This document shows positions 1 through 14,834 of a stretch of DNA of 64,000 bases, piece after piece (the first letter of the stretch is position 1; each line of letters starts with the position of its first letter). Source of the DNA: Metarhizium brunneum (lineage: Eukaryota; Ascomycota; Sordariomycetes; Hypocreales; Clavicipitaceae); the NCBI RefSeq assembly GCF_013426205.1, contig NC_089424.1, positions 4,588,001 through 4,652,000 on the forward strand, read 5' to 3'. The notes beneath the pieces are model-generated. The model had not been told where the DNA came from. It saw nothing but the letters and a program-made list of their open reading frames with translations, and searched no databases. A program made the position numbers and the translations under genes.

Positions 1-297
1 AATAAACTAATAATATATATATAATTATAATTTATTAGAACTTTAATAAATAATAAGTAAATATTATAATATATAAGAACCCTTAAATTTACTTTATAAA
101 TAAACTTTAACTTTTTAGCTTTTAATATAAATTATTATATTAAATAAGCTTTACTTATAACTTTTTAATTTTAATTACTTAGTTATAATTTATAATCTAT
201 TATTAATATAATAATTAATTACTTAGATTAATTATTTTAGTTATTTTACTAATATAAATTATAATTAGTTTATTTTTTAGGAATTTTAGCTATTATA
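1..297 (+). repeat. 5' LTR of chromovirus copy A (partial)
   Basis: Nearly the same sequence recurs at 7391-7695, with extra C/G-to-T/A changes. The terminal CTGTTACA of the intact copy is read here as CTATTATA at 290-297. The outer end lies off the window, so no target duplication can be checked. Confidence 0.85.
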
Positions 298-3200
298 TAT
301 TAGAAGCTTTTATTTAAATAACTATTATATTACTTTAAGTAATATCTAATAATTATTAAGATAATACTTATAATACCTATTTTATTTAAGGTAATTATAT
401 TATTAATACCTTAAAAACCTTAAAGCTTTAAACCTTAAAACCTTATAATTAAACTTATATAATTATACTAATAAGTTAAATAATTTAGCCTTAAATATTA
501 AATACTTATATTAAAATAAAAAAACTTAAGAGAAATTATTAAGCCTAAAATATTAAAACCTTATAATAATAACCTAAAAATACTTTAAGAATTCTTAATT
601 TAGCTTAAAGTATATTATTAATTTTACTTAAATAAATTAATTAATATATAAATAAAAATATTATATACTAAAAAATATATAATAAGTATTATACTTATAT
701 AATTTAAACTAATTATATAAAATTATTTTATTAATATAAAAAATAATTAAAAAAATAAAATAAAAGAAATATTTATTAATTATAAAAAATTTAAAAAAGT
801 AATTAAAAAAATATTTAAATTAATTAATAAAATAAAAACTATAATTATTTATATAAATTAACTTAAATAAAAAGAATTTATATTAAATTATATAATATAT
901 TTTAGATAAATTACCTTAATATTAAACTAAGAAAATAAGCTACTTATATTAGCTTTCTTTAAAGAACTAAAAGAAGAAATTAAAAATAAATTATATAAAA
1001 AAAATATACTAAATAACTTCTTAAATTATATAATAATAATAATTTAAATTAATAATAAATAATATTAATAATATATATAAAAATAATAAGAAAAGAAAAT
1101 CTAGAACTTTATAAGAAAAAGAAAATAATAAGTAAACCAAAAAAAAAAGCAAAAAAAACCTATTACTTATAATTATACTTTTAATTCTAAATAAATAAAG
1201 CTTAATATTATTAAAAAAAATAATAAAAAAAAAAAGAAATATTATAATTATAAAAAACCAGGATATTTTATTAATAAATATAAGAAACCTAAGAAAAAAT
1301 AAAAGCTAGTATTAAAAGAAAGTAAAAAATAGTTTAATACTATTAATTAATAAAAAAATAAAGTTATTAAACTAAAAGTAAAATATAAAAACCTTAATTA
1401 AACCTTTTATTATAATAATAATTATTATATTTATATAAGTAATAAATAAAAAATAAAATAATTTCTAAAAAAACTAAAAAAACTAAGAAAAAAAATTATA
1501 AACTTTATAAAAAATAAGCTATAAATAATTAAATAATTAATATAAAAAAAACTAAATAAATAATTAATAAAAAAAAAAACTCTTATAATAATAAAATAAA
1601 AAAAACTTTATAAACTAAAATTATTAAAATATTTAAATAAAAACTTATATTAAAAAATTCTTAATTAGGTATAATAATAAGTAAAAATAAGAAAAATTTA
1701 AAGGAAATAATAATATAAAAAAAAGTAAAATATATAAATTTTTACTCCCTTTAATAAACTAAAAAATAAAGTAAAGAAAATAAGTATTAATAATAATAAT
1801 ATAATTTTAAATACTTTAAAAATATCTAAAAATAAATAAAATAAAAAAAAAATACTAATAAAGTTAATAATTATATAAAAGTAAGCTATATAATAATATT
1901 TTTTTATATTAATAAGAAAATATTTTATAATTCTTATTATTATAATAAATACTATTATAATATTAAGAAACCTAATATTATAATACCTAAAAAGGGAAAA
2001 AAAAAATAATCTTAGACTTTTATTAAAATATAAAAACTATATATAATTAATATAAGTATTATATATATTTATAATATATTAGGTATATTTTATAATTAAA
2101 GTATAATTAAATATATTTTTAATTAAAATAAAAAAATATTTAATTAAAATATTATACTTTAAATAAAAACTCTTAAAATAAAAAGTAAAAATAATTAATA
2201 ATAATTAAATAATAATTTTAAAACCTAATTTAAATATACCTATTAAATATTAAGCTTATATAAATCTTATAAATATATATAAATTAAATATATATTAATT
2301 ATATATATATATAAAAAATAGGTAATAATATTAATATATATATAAAAAAAAAATCTTAATATATAAAAAAAAGTTATTACTTAAATTACCTTAATATAAA
2401 ATAAAAAACTATATAATATACCTATTATTAAATTACTTAAAATATATAATAAATAAAACTAAAAAATAATATAAGTAATAATATAAAATACTAATAATAT
2501 ATAAATAAATATAATAAGTATTAAATATACTTAAATAAAAAAATCCTAAAAAAATTATAAAATTAATATATTATAATAAATAAAAGCTAAATAAATAATA
2601 TTATAAATAAAAATTTAACCCTAGATATAATAAGAAATATATAATAAATTATAATAATTTAAAATATAAAAAGTATAAAAAAATAAAAAACTAAATTTAT
2701 AATTATTTATATTAAATATTTAATAATAAGTTTTACTTTAAGTACTTATAAAATAAAACTAGACTTATAAAATAATATTAAAAAATAAAATAATAAATTA
2801 TAAAAAAATTTATTTTAAAAAACTTAAAAAATAAAATATATTATTTATAAAAAAGCTATAAGCTAGTATAAAAAGAAAAATACTAATAACCCTTAATATA
2901 ATCTAAAATAAATAAAGTAATAAAATAATATTAAATATTAAAATTATAAAATATTATATTTATATACTTATAAATAATAATATAATAAGTAATTATATTT
3001 TACTTAAAGTTATTAATTATTATTAATTATTATAAAAATATAAAAAAGTATTATATAAATTAATTAATATTAAAGAAAAACTTTTTACTTATAATAATAA
3101 AATTATTAATTAAAAAACTAATTATTTTAAAGTATAAATTTAAGGTTATTTAAAAGTAATTTAACTTAATATTATAAATATATTAAAATATAACCTAGTA

Positions 3201-6200
3201 TTAAAATACTTATAATTATAAGAAAATAATTTATTAATTAACTAAAAAATAAGCTAATTAAAGTAAAATAAAACTTTAAGCTAATAAAATTAATAAAATT
3301 TAAAAAAAAAAAAAATTTTATTATAATTTAGCTTATAAATAAAATTCTAAAAAAAAGAAACTTTTAAGTAAGTTATTTAAAAATTAATAATAATAAATAA
3401 ATAATATAAAAATAATAAGTATAAAAAAAAAATAATTAAATTTATTATAATAACCTTAATAATATTATAAACTAAAATATAAATAATAATAAGTAATAAA
3501 AAAATAAAAGCTAAAATCTAAAAAGTTATTATTACTTTAAGAAAAAACTTTATAAATATAAATAAAAAACTTAAAAAAAAAAATAAAAATAAAAATAATA
3601 AAAATAATAAAAGCTTAATAATAAAAAAAAAAAAACTTAAAAATATTTTTAAAAAATATTAAAAATATAAAAAATTATTTATAAAAAAATTAAAAACTAA
3701 ATTACTTAAATATAATTAATAAAATTATAAAATTAAATTAATAAATAAAAAGTTAATAATATTTTATAAAATTTATAATTTAAATATAAAAAAACTTAAA
3801 ATATTATAAAAATATATTAATAAAATACTAGTAAAAAGCTATATTAAAGTATTAATATTAGAAGCTAAATACTTAATTATATTTATTTTAAAAAAAAATA
3901 AAAAATTATAATTAATAATAAATTATTAGTAATTAAATATAATTATTATAAAAAATAAAATATTATTATTATTAATATTAGAATTATAAAACTAATTATA
4001 TAATATAAATTAGTTTATTATAATAAACCTAAAAAAAGTATATAATTTAATTTAAATAAAAAAAGGTTATAAATAAATAATAGCTTTTAGAATAAAATTC
4101 AGATTATTTAAATACTTAGTAATACTAATAAAGCTTATTAATATATTAATAATATTCTAAAGAATAATTAATAGTATATTATAAGAATATTTAAATAACT
4201 TTATAATAATATATCTTAATAATATATTAATTTTCTTAAAAACCCTAAAAAACTATAAGAAATATATATATATAATATTAAAAATATTATAAAATACTAA
4301 ATTATTACTTAAACTAATAAAATATAAATTCTATATATAAAAAGTAAACTTTTTAGAATATATAATATAATTAAATAAAATATAAATAAAAAAAATAAAA
4401 ATTAAGGTAATAAAAAACTAGCTAATATTAAAAAATATTAAGAATATATAAAGCTTTAAAAGCTTTATAAACTATTATAAAAAATTTATTAAAAGCTATA
4501 ATAAAATTATAATACCCTTAAATAAACTTATTAAGAAAAATAAGTAATAAAATTAAAATAATAAAATATAATATACTTTTAATAAAATTAAAAAACTTAT
4601 TATATTTAAACCTATTTTAAAAACCTTTAATTTAAAAAAAAAAATAAAATTAAAAACTAATTTATTAGATTTTACTTTAAAAGTATAAGTTAAATAAAAA
4701 AATAATAATAAAAAATTATATTTTATTATATTTTACTTAAAAAAACTTTATAAAGTAAAACGTAATTATTTTATTTATAATAAAAAATTCCTAATAATTA
4801 TTAATATTTTTAAGGAATTTAAATATTATTTTATAAAAAGTAAATATAAAATTAAGGTATATATTAATTATAAAAATATTTTTTATTTTATAATAATATA
4901 ATAATTAAATAAATAATAAATTTAATAAGTTAAATATTTTTTAGAATTTAATTATAAAATTATTTATTAAAAAGAATCTAAGAATAAATAAGTAAATACT
5001 TTAAGTTAAAAAAGTAATTATAATATAAAAATACTTATAATAATAGAATAACTTTTTAAGATTAATATAAATAATAATTTTTAGTAAAAATAATTAAATA
5101 TTATACTAAAAGTATAAAATAAAAACCTAGTATATAAGAAAATCTAATAATAAGTAAAAAAAAAAGTTAGGTTTATAAATATATTAAAAAAATATTTTAT
5201 AAAACCTAGAATTATTCTAAAGTATTATAAAAAAACCTAAATACTTTTAGAATTATAAGAAAAATATATTAAAGAAATATATAAATATTTAGTTTATAAA
5301 TATTAAGAAATTTATAAAATACTAGATAAAATATAATAATAATATAATTTTTTAAGAATTAAGAAAATAATTAAAAAAATTATTAATAAATATATATAAT
5401 ATAAAAAAAGTAAGGCTTTATAATATAAGCTATATAAAAAATTATAATTATTACTAATATTAATATAATTATAGGAATTAATAGCTTTTAATTATATTAT
5501 AAAGCTATTAATATTAAAAAAACTAATAACTAATATAAAATATAATAGTATATTTATAGTTATAAATAAACTTATAAAGTATAAATACTTTTTATTATAT
5601 AAAAAAGTAAGTAATATAAAAAAACTTATATATATATTTTTATAAATAATAATAAGTAATTATAAGCTATTAAAAAAAATTATATTAAATAAAAAAAATA
5701 TATTTACTTTTAAATTTTAATAAGTACTTATAATATAATTTAGAATAAATTATAAGTTAAGTATTATATATTATTTATAAATAAATAAATAAATAAAAAA
5801 ATAAACTAAATACTTAAATAATATTTATAATATTATATTAATTATTAATAAAATAATTAGGTTAAATAATTACTTATAATATAATTAGCTTATAATAGCT
5901 TAATATTAGAATTAATAAAATAAATATTAGTTTATATTAATTATAAATTTAACCTTAAAGTATTTTAAATATAATATAAAAAACTATAAGTAAAATAAGT
6001 AATATTATAAGTAAATAAACTAAAAAAATTATATAAAAAAATATAATATAAATTAGAATTTATATAAAATAAAATAATATAATATTATAATTATAAAAAA
6101 TTAAAAAAACTAATTTTTAAGAAGAAAAATATAATTTATTTACTCTAATAAAATATTAAAATAACACGATTAAATAATAAATTAAATTATAAAAAATTAG

Positions 6201-7239
6201 AATTATTTATTATTAAAAAATAAATATTAATAAATAATTATAAACTTTTATTATTAAAAATTATAAGAAATTATTTTATAATATATATTTTACTTCTTAA
6301 AAAAGTATTAAATAATATATTAATAAAAGAAAATATTAAAATTATAAATAAAATAAAGTATAAAGTAAAATAAATTCTAAATATAAAAATAAAAAATAAA
6401 ATATACTAATATTTTATTAAATAAAAAAACTATAAAAATAAGAAAAATATATAAAAACCTATAAAATACCTAAAAAATTACTAGTATTTATTATAATAAT
6501 ATTATTAATAGCTTATAACTTAGTATTAAGTAAAGCATTTTAGTTTAAAATATTAAAAATACTTTAGTTTTAAGTATTTTAAATAGCCTTAAACTTTTAT
6601 TATTAAACTTACTTTAATTTATATTTTTAAGCTTTTTTTTTTTTTTTTTTTAATTTATATTTTTTATTTTCATTAAAAAAGTAAAGTTATAATAAGCTAT
6701 TTTTAGACTTTTTTTATATAAATAATAATATATATATTAAAAATATATTAAATAATTTAAGGCTTTATTTATTTTTAACTAAGCTTTATAATACCTTTTA
6801 ATTAATAGTTTTTTTATTAATTTTTTTTTTTAAGCTAATAAAGTTTTTTAATAATATAATTTATTAAAATATATTAGTAATATATATTATAATAAAAAAA
6901 CTTTATATATATAATTTATTATAAAAGTATAGAAATTATTATAAAAATAACCTAAAAAATAATAAAAAATATAATAATTAATACTTTTAATAATTTAATA
7001 AAAACTTTTCTTTTTAAAATAATAATTATAAGATAATACCTTAAAACCTTATTTATAAATAAAAGTAATAATTATAATATAATTAATAATAAAATAAAAT
7101 TTTTTAGGTTTTTTTATATAATTAAATATAATAAAAAAAGAATATTATAAAAAAGTAAAACACTTATAATTAATAAAAGAAAAGGTAAATAAAACTATTT
7201 ATAAAATAAAGCTTAGATCTTAAAGGTAAAACTATAAAA

Positions 7240-7695
7240 AAAAATATTATATTATAATCTAGTTATAAGTTATAATATAAGTTATAAGTTAAGCCGGCTA
7301 TATAAGCTATAAAATAATATAAGTATAATAAGTAATAAATTAATAGTTAAAATAAGCTGCTAATAAAGAAGAGTTTACTAATTATTTAATAAACTTTAAA
7401 TAAACTAATAATATATATATAATTATAATTTACTAGAATTTTAATAAATAATAAGTAAATATTATAATATATAAAAACCCTTAAATTTACTTTATAAATA
7501 AATTTTAGCTTTTTAGCTTTTAATATAAATTATTATATTAAATAAGCTTTACTTATAACTTTTTAACTTTAATTACTTAGTTATAATTTATAACTTATTA
7601 TTAATATAATAACTAACCGCTTAGATTAACTACTCTAGTTATTTTGCTAATATAAACTATAACTAGTTTATCCCTTGGGAACCTTAGCTGTTACA
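7240..7695 (+). repeat. 3' LTR of chromovirus copy A
   Basis: About 455 bp, ending in CTGTTACA at 7695. Its outer 80 bp are less mutated than the rest (for example CCCTTGGGAACC near 7671). The inner edge is approximate, set by comparison with the LTRs at 14387-14834 and 21793-22240, which are the same sequence in the opposite orientation. Confidence 0.82.
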
Positions 7696-8849
7696 CCTTA
7701 TTATCCTTCTAGTATATATTAATTTTAGCCCGGATATTAGCGAAGATATAATATATATATAGCTGCTATTACGCACCTAAAAAGGTGTTAATAAGGGCTA
7801 TATAAAAAGCCTATTTCTTATTTATAATAATAACTTCTAGTATATTAGCCTTAATTTTAATATAAAGCTTTTTAAGCTGGTTATATAACTACTAAAAATA
7901 ATACTTTTTTTTACTATTTATAAGGCTAAAAGTAAAGTTAGCTAAAAACTTTTAATTTATTATATTAATAGCTTAAAATAAGTATAACTTAAAGCGGTTA
8001 GTTTTATAAGTATTATTTAAATTAAGTACCTTTAAAAACTTTTTTTATATTATATAATACTAATTATATATCTAAAACATAATATAAACGTAATTATTTT
8101 CATTATATAAGGTTCTAATACTAATACCTCTACTTTTAAACTCTTTAATAAAGGCTTAAGCAGTTTTAAGGCTATTAAGTCGCTTATATTTAATAATTTA
8201 ATAGTTATTATAAATATCTTATAAAAGAAAATAATTATAGCTTAAATTATTAGCTTTTCTAATAATACTAGCTATTTTATAAGCCTTAATACTATTCTTA
8301 TTAGCTAGTTCTTACTCCTTTTATTACTAAGCAACTATACAGCGTAATAAATATTATACGCTAATAAATTAAGGGATTATTTATAATTATACTAGCCTTA
8401 AATAACCGTATATATCTACTTTTAATTAAAAAGTATTAATAGTAGTAATTATAGAATAGCAGCCCTAGTGTAGTTATTGTTTCTTGGGTTATTAGTGGTA
8501 ATAGCTGTAGTAACTGTTATAGTATATCCTGGCGAGGGACTTTACGTGTTAAGAAGACAGTATATATCCATCTTAATAAGCGTGGTAAAGGGAGTATATA
8601 GCCGTGGGCGTCACGATATTGTGGCGGAGTTGATAGCTTTAATTTATGCATAGCAAACAATGGACGAGCCTTGATTGTATTGTTTACCTTTTCCTTAGTG
8701 CTAGAATTGGGTCGGCGCTAAACTAGTAAGACATTCCCGTGCAAATAGAGATTTCTACCCGTGTAAATAGTAATACTCTTTATATAACTATATAGCCTAA
8801 CTTGACTACCGCAGTAAACTTTTGCGGCATTTTCACATCTAGGCGAAGC
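7696..8849. other. Gene-free AT-rich stretch
   Basis: Moderately AT-rich degraded sequence with no coding frame I can defend. Base composition improves from about 8500 on. The only recognisable item is the 40-bp motif at 8739-8778, listed separately. Confidence 0.6.
8739..8778 (+). repeat. GTGCAAATAG dispersed motif, copy 1
   Basis: Two direct GTGYAAATAG boxes, 22 bp start to start, followed by TAATACTC. Related copies lie at 23945-23983 and 40602-40641. All three are next to broken gene pieces or at the edge of repeat blocks. The function is unknown; it could be the end of a small transposable element. Confidence 0.7.
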
Positions 8850-9281
8850 TTAGGCTGAATCCTCATGAGAAATATGCTCCAAGACTGCTCGATACCTAAC
8901 ATTGCCGTTTCTCAGCCTTTGCATAGCATTTTCAATACCGACATTACTAAGAGGAAATTTCTCGATTGTCGGCATGATTCCCATTTCGTCAGCAAACTTT
9001 AGTAGTCCTCGGAGGTTTAAGCGAGAAGCAACTGTTGATCCCTGTATACGGATACCTCGTCGATTTATAGCTAGTAACGGGATTGGAGCTGGCTGAAGGG
9101 TAACTGTTAGCGGATATATCGTACCGTTTGTATCCATGATGGACATAAGGCTATACAAAGTATTATTTACTATTAGAATGCATAACAAAACACGAATTGT
9201 CTGGAGCTTACCTGGCATAATCAACAGAATTGCTCCCACACAATAGCAGATAATGTAAAGGCTTAAACCCTGCTTTCTCAA
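8850..9281 (-). pseudogene. Zinc-dependent alcohol dehydrogenase, C-terminal fragment
   Basis: A 143-aa frame whose second half is the carboxyl end of a medium-chain (zinc) alcohol dehydrogenase. It has the order NRRGIRIQGSTVASR, a helix LLKFADEMGI, then EKFPL and the closing RYRAVLEH typical of the family. The catalytic domain with its zinc ligands and most of the GxGxxG coenzyme domain are absent; a complete enzyme is about 340-350 aa. The first ~50 residues do not match the family well. The fragment sits alone between two dead retroelements, so it is most likely a gene relic left by insertion and deletion. Identification of the tail is firm; expression is doubtful. Confidence 0.75.
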
Positions 9282-9600
9282 CTAATAAGCCTAGACAGTA
9301 AAATTTAGCCGCACTAAACCTAATAATATTATAAGGGAATTATATAACTTACTTATTTAATAAATATTTTATTTTATAAATATTATATAAAAAGCTTTAA
9401 TTAAAGTTTTTTTTAAGGGTTCTTTTTTTCTTCTTATAAATAATTACTTTATTTAAGTTATACTTAACTTTATTTATACTTTATATTATTATATATTATT
9501 TATTAGTACTTTTTTTTAATAGATTATTATTTATAATATAATTATTAATTTTAATATTATAATTATATTATTATATTTAACCTCTTATTAAAATACTTAA
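9282..9600. other. AT-rich gene-free stretch
   Basis: RIP-like sequence without recognisable coding or terminal repeats. It may be the outer part of the Gypsy fragment that follows. Confidence 0.5.
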
Positions 9601-12600
9601 ATAATTAAACTTTTATATAAACCAGGGTTATATTAATTAATATATTAAAGCTAATTAATTAACTAATAACTAATTAATAAATAAATAAATTAATTAATAA
9701 TTAATTAATTAATAATAAATTAATACTAATTAAATTAACTATTAATTAATAAGTTAATTATTAATTAATAATTAAGTAACCTATTATTATAACTAAAAAT
9801 ACTATAATAAAAGCTATAATAAATACCTTATTAAGGTTTACTATACTTATTACTTTTATAAACCTTTACCTTTTAGTTCTAATACTTTTATTTATTAATA
9901 AAAAAGCTATATTTAGGTTTACTTAAGCTAATAATACTCTAGGTATTATATAAAAAATCTAAACTTTTAACTAGGCTATAATTAATATATATAAAGAAAT
10001 TATAAAACTTTATTAAACTATTATTATTATTATTAATACTATAAATTTATATATTAAAACCCTTTAACCTTACCTAAGTAATTACCTTATAAAGTTAAAT
10101 AATAAAAATAATATAATCTTTTATATAATAAAATAATTAAAAGTATATAAAGTAATAATTATTATAAAAGAAAGCTATTATTAATACTTTATTAAGTACT
10201 TTAAACCTAATTTATTTAGTAAAGAAAACCTAAAAGGTTTATTAGAATTCTTATAAAAACTTAAACTTAAATTATATATAAATAAAAACTAATAAATAAA
10301 TAAAATAAAATAAATAAGGTTTATTATTTTATACTTTAATAAGAATACTTATACTTAAATTAATTATAATATATTATATAAAATTATTAAGTTTATAAAT
10401 ATTAAGGCTATTATTATAACCTTAAAAACTATTTATAATAATATTAACTTAGCTTTTATTATATAAAAAGAGATATATAATATAAAATAAGGCTATAAAC
10501 TACTTATAAGCTTTTTATTAAACTAAATTATAATTATTAAGCTTATTAAATTTAAAGATAAATTCTTAATTTTTTACTTAAAATATACTTTTTACCTTAA
10601 TATTATATAAAAGCTTATAATTTTTAAATTTATATTAATTACTTTAATAGAATTTATTAAACTAATTAAGTAATATAATAATAAGTATTATTAGCTTAAC
10701 TTTAATTATTATAAGAAAAAGCCTAGTAATAATAATATATTTATTAGCTTAGCCCTAGTTATTTTTTACCTTCCAACTCTAATAATTATAAGTAAAAAGA
10801 ATATTATAAACCTAAATATAGTTTTATAAAAGGCTAAAAATATAACTTTTAAGTATAAACCTTAAACCTTAAAAGAAAAATAAGTATATAAGGCTTATTA
10901 TATTATATATAAACTTTATAATTAGTATTATTTCTTAGATTATAAACCTTATATTTGCCTTATAGCTTTTTAAAATAACTAAGAAAAAAAAAGTAGTTTT
11001 TAATAAAAATTATTATAAAAAATATTAAAAAAACGTAAACTTATAACTTTTTTTCTTAAATACTAACTAAGCTTATTTATTATTACTATATAGCCTAATT
11101 AAAAATATTAATATAAGTTTAATTAAAACTAATTTTATATTTAATTCTAGTATTATAAGAAAAGGATTTATAAATAAATCCTTTATATATACTAATAAAT
11201 TTATATTTTATAAGCTTTAAAACTATTATTAATTAAATATAATTAATAAAAAACTTTTTTTAGCTAATAATATTACTTATATAATAAAACTTTATATAAA
11301 AATTAAAGAATATAAAAAAAAGATTTTATTTTATATAATAAAGCTTAAAAAGTATAATATTATTCTTAAAAAACCCTGGCTAATAAACTATAACCTAAAT
11401 GTTAATTAAAGTATAAATATAATTACTTTTAACTTTAATTATTACTATTAATATTATATAAAGAAAAAATAATACTAACTTATAATCTTAAAAGCTTTTA
11501 CTTTGCTAAATTTATTAATTATAACCTTATATTTATATTTATTAATCCCTTAAAAAGTTAATATATTTATATTTTATATACTAGCTAAAAAGTAAAATAT
11601 TAATATATTTTTATTATTTCTTTTATAAAATTAATAAAAAACTAATAAAACTTAATATTATTATAAATATTTTTATATTTATAAAATTTATAATAAACTA
11701 ATTTAATAATATACTTATAAATATATAAAAAATAAACTAAAAACTTTAATTATATAATAAAATAATACTTTTTAACCTTAAAAACTAATAAATATAAAAA
11801 CTTTAAGCTTTTTAAAAACTAATAGTAAATATATATTTTTAAGGGTATTACTTAAAAATATTTATAAAGCTTTAAAACCTAAAACTTTTATTAACTTTAT
11901 AATAAAAGTACCTAAATATTACTATAAATTCCTAAAAGTATTTAACTAGGTAAAAGTAAATAAATTACTTTTATACTAGAATTATAATTATAAAATTAAA
12001 CTTTAACCTAATATAGCCTTACTTTATAAATTATTATATAATATATTTTTTTTTAATTTATAATTAATTTACTTTATAATTAAATAAAATTATATATATA
12101 ATATAAGTATTATATAAGTATAAAATCTAAAATAATATTAGATTATATTAGGCTAAAAATAATAAAAAACTAAAAAAGTAAATTATTTATATATTATAAT
12201 ATATCAAATATACTAGTATAATTAGTATTATATTATAGCTATTAGCTAAAGCTATTTTATAATAGCTTTAGCTATTATTATTATAAAGGTAAACCTTATA
12301 TATTATAATAACTTTATACTTATAATTTATATTAAGTTATATTAAAAACCTAAAATACTTATATATATAATATATTTATATAATTTACTTTTACTTATAT
12401 TTTAAGTTAGTTTTATTTCTTTTTATTTAAGTTATTTGCTTTTTTTATTATTAAAACCTTACTATAATAATATAATTAATTATAAGTTATTACTCTTATA
12501 TATATATATCTTTTATAAGCACTTATTAATATTTATTATAGCTATTTATAAACTATTATATATAAAGTATATACCTATTAATATAAGCTTTTATAAAATA

Positions 12601-14386
12601 AAATTAACTAGACTAGCTTACTAATAATAATATAAGTAAAAGTACTAAAAAGCCTAATATAAGTAAGTTATTTATTATAACCTTTAAAGGTTAAAAGCTA
12701 ATAAAACTTAAAAGGTAATATAATTAATACTAGATTAAAAGCTTTTTATAATAAAAAAAATAGCTATTATAAAGCTAAAAATCCTAATTTAATAAAAATT
12801 AAGAAAAATAATAAAGCTATTAAAAATATAAAAAAAAAGCTTTTAAAAATATAAAGCTAAAATATAACTTTAAAAAAGCTATTATATTAGCTATAAAAAC
12901 ACTTAATAAAGCTAATAATACTAAAAGTAAAGCTACTTAATAAATTTATATTAGCAGTTTTACCTCTTTTAAAGGGTATATAATATATTTAAAAATAAAC
13001 TTATTATTTTTTAAAAATTCCTTTAAGAAAACCTTAATAAAGGTTTTATATATACTAGTATATTATTAGCTATTTTATTAGTATTATTTATAAAAAAACT
13101 AAAAAGTAGCCTTTAATTTTATATTAACTATTAAGTACTTAATATTATAATTATTAAGAACTAATACCCTTTATTATTAATCTAAAAAACTCTTATATAG
13201 CTAAGCTAGGCTAAGTATTTTATTAAACTTAATATTATAATAATATTTAATTAAATATATATTAAAAAAAGCTAAAAGTAAATAATTATATTTAATATAA
13301 AATATAAGCTTTTTAAAAGTCTAGTAATATTATTTAGATTATTAAACGCTCTAGTTACCTTTTAAGCCTAAATTAATAAAGTATTATACTTATTTTTAAA
13401 TAAATATTATATAATTTATATTAATAATATTTTTATTTACTTAAATAATTTTACTTTTTATAAATTTTATATTAAATTAATATTTTAGGCACTTAAAGTT
13501 ATAAGCTTATAACTTAACGTTAAGAAGTATAAATTTAAGACTATTAAAGTAAAATACCTAGGTATAATTATTTTAATTATAAAAGTATAAATAAACCTAG
13601 TAAAAGTTAATTATCTTATTAACTAAAAAGCACTTATTAATATAAAAAATATTTAAGCTTTTTTAGAATTCTTAAATTTTTATAAATAATTTATTAAAGA
13701 ATTTTTATATATTATATAATTATTAATTATCTTAATATAAAAGTTAATTAAATAAAATTAAACTTTATTTTACTAAAAAGTATTTAATATACTTAAAAAT
13801 AGCTTTATTTTAGCTTTAATTCTTAAATACTTTAACCTTATAAAAAAGGTGTTTATTAAATATAATATATTTAATTTTATATTTTTAGGTATTTTTTTAT
13901 AAAAAAATAATTAAGGGGTTTTATACTTAATAGCTTTTATATTTAAAAAATATAATTTTATTAAGTATAATTATAAAATTTATAATAAAAAACTTTTAAT
14001 AATTATATATTACTTTAAATACTAGAAACTTAAACTTTAAAGTATATACTACTTAATTATAATAATTATTAATTATATTAATTTTTAATATTTTATAATA
14101 ACTAAGTAACTTTTAAAATATTAAGTTAAGTAAAGTAAATTCTTATTATAATTTTAATTTATTATTAAATTAATACTAAGAAAAGATAATAAAAAACCTA
14201 ACTTACTTATAAGAAAATTATAAGACTTATTAAATAATAAAAATAATAATTATATTTAATATTAATAATAATTATTACTTAAATTATATAATATTAACTT
14301 TTTTATATAAGAAAAACTAAAAATTAACTTTAATCTTTTAGAACTTTTTATAAACTTATTTTAGAACTAAAAAATTATATTATACT
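9600..14386 (+). mobile_element. Second Gypsy element fragment, RIP-degraded
   Basis: A polyprotein can be traced on the plus strand through many stops: gag-like sequence from about 9880, a protease/spacer trace near 11365-11440 (PWLINYN, as in PWLxxxNP of Gypsy proteases), then reverse transcriptase and RNase H from 12990 to about 14300 (traces such as FIKKL, YPLLLI, YFIKLN). It differs from copies A and B in sequence. It is interrupted at 12049-12976 by a small mobile element and cut at 14387 by the LTR of chromovirus copy B. No LTRs of its own were found. Confidence 0.75.
12049..12976 (-). mobile_element. R1 element copy 1 (about 920-bp dispersed family)
   Basis: Flanked by a perfect 14-bp direct repeat TATATAATATATTT (12035-12048 and 12977-12990). 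The flanks rejoin the reverse transcriptase frame of the host Gypsy fragment, which confirms the boundaries. The same sequence recurs at 30381-31298, 36543-37454 and, shortened, at 47524-47846. No terminal inverted repeats are seen. A lysine/alanine-rich reading on the strand opposite to that assigned here is too degraded to call a protein. Strand is assigned so that the truncated copy lacks its 5' end, as in target-primed retrotransposition; this is inference. Confidence 0.85.
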
Positions 14387-14834
14387 TGTAACAGCTAAGG
14401 TTCCCAAGGGATAAACTAATTATAGTTTATATTAGCAAAATAACTAGGGTAATTAATCTAAGCGGTTAATTATTATATTAGTAATAAGTTATAAATTATA
14501 ACTAAGTAATTAAAGTTAAAAAGTTATAAATAAAGCTTATTTAATATAATAATTTATATTAAAAGCTAAAAAGCTAAAATTTATTTATAAAGCAAATTTA
14601 AGGGTTTTTATATATTATAATATTTACTTATTATTTATTAAAGTTTTAATAAATTATAATTATATATATATTATTAGTTTATTTAAAGTTTATTAAATAA
14701 TTAATAAACTTTCCCTTATTAATAGCTTATTTTAACTATTAATTTATTACCTATTATACTTATACTATTTTATAGCTTATATAGCCGGCTTAATCTATAA
14801 TTTATACTATAGCTTATAACTAGGTTATAATATA
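14387..14834 (-). repeat. LTR of chromovirus copy B (left)
   Basis: Begins TGTAACAGC and matches the reverse complement of 7240-7695. The inner end is set by divergence after AATATAA. In the element's own orientation this is the 3' LTR. Confidence 0.83.

Larger units (their letters stand above)
1..7695 (+). mobile_element. Ty3/Gypsy chromovirus copy A, RIP-degraded, left end cut by the window
   Basis: Two direct copies of one LTR bracket the element: a partial copy ending at 297 and a full one at about 7240-7695. The interior has no open frame, but the polyprotein can be traced on the plus strand. A gag zinc knuckle lies at 1240-1281, with its Cys/His positions all turned to Tyr (order YYNYKKPGYFINKY). 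Reverse transcriptase follows near 3840-4260, its YLDD motif mutated to YLNN (4212-4223). A chromodomain-like tail lies at about 6408-6485, with the order YFIK, KNYKNK, KPIKYL. These changes (C to T and G to A on both strands) are the signature of RIP. The chromodomain places it in the chromovirus branch of Gypsy. The element is dead. Confidence 0.88.

Noticed and set aside
9660..9780. ATTAATTAA-rich tract considered as a CRISPR- or telomere-like array
   Set aside because: It is irregular low-complexity A/T sequence without constant repeat and spacer units.
12436..12624. Open frame of 62 residues in AT-rich DNA
   Set aside because: It is inside R1 copy 1 and is an artefact of A/T composition; the residues are almost only I, L, K, Y and N.
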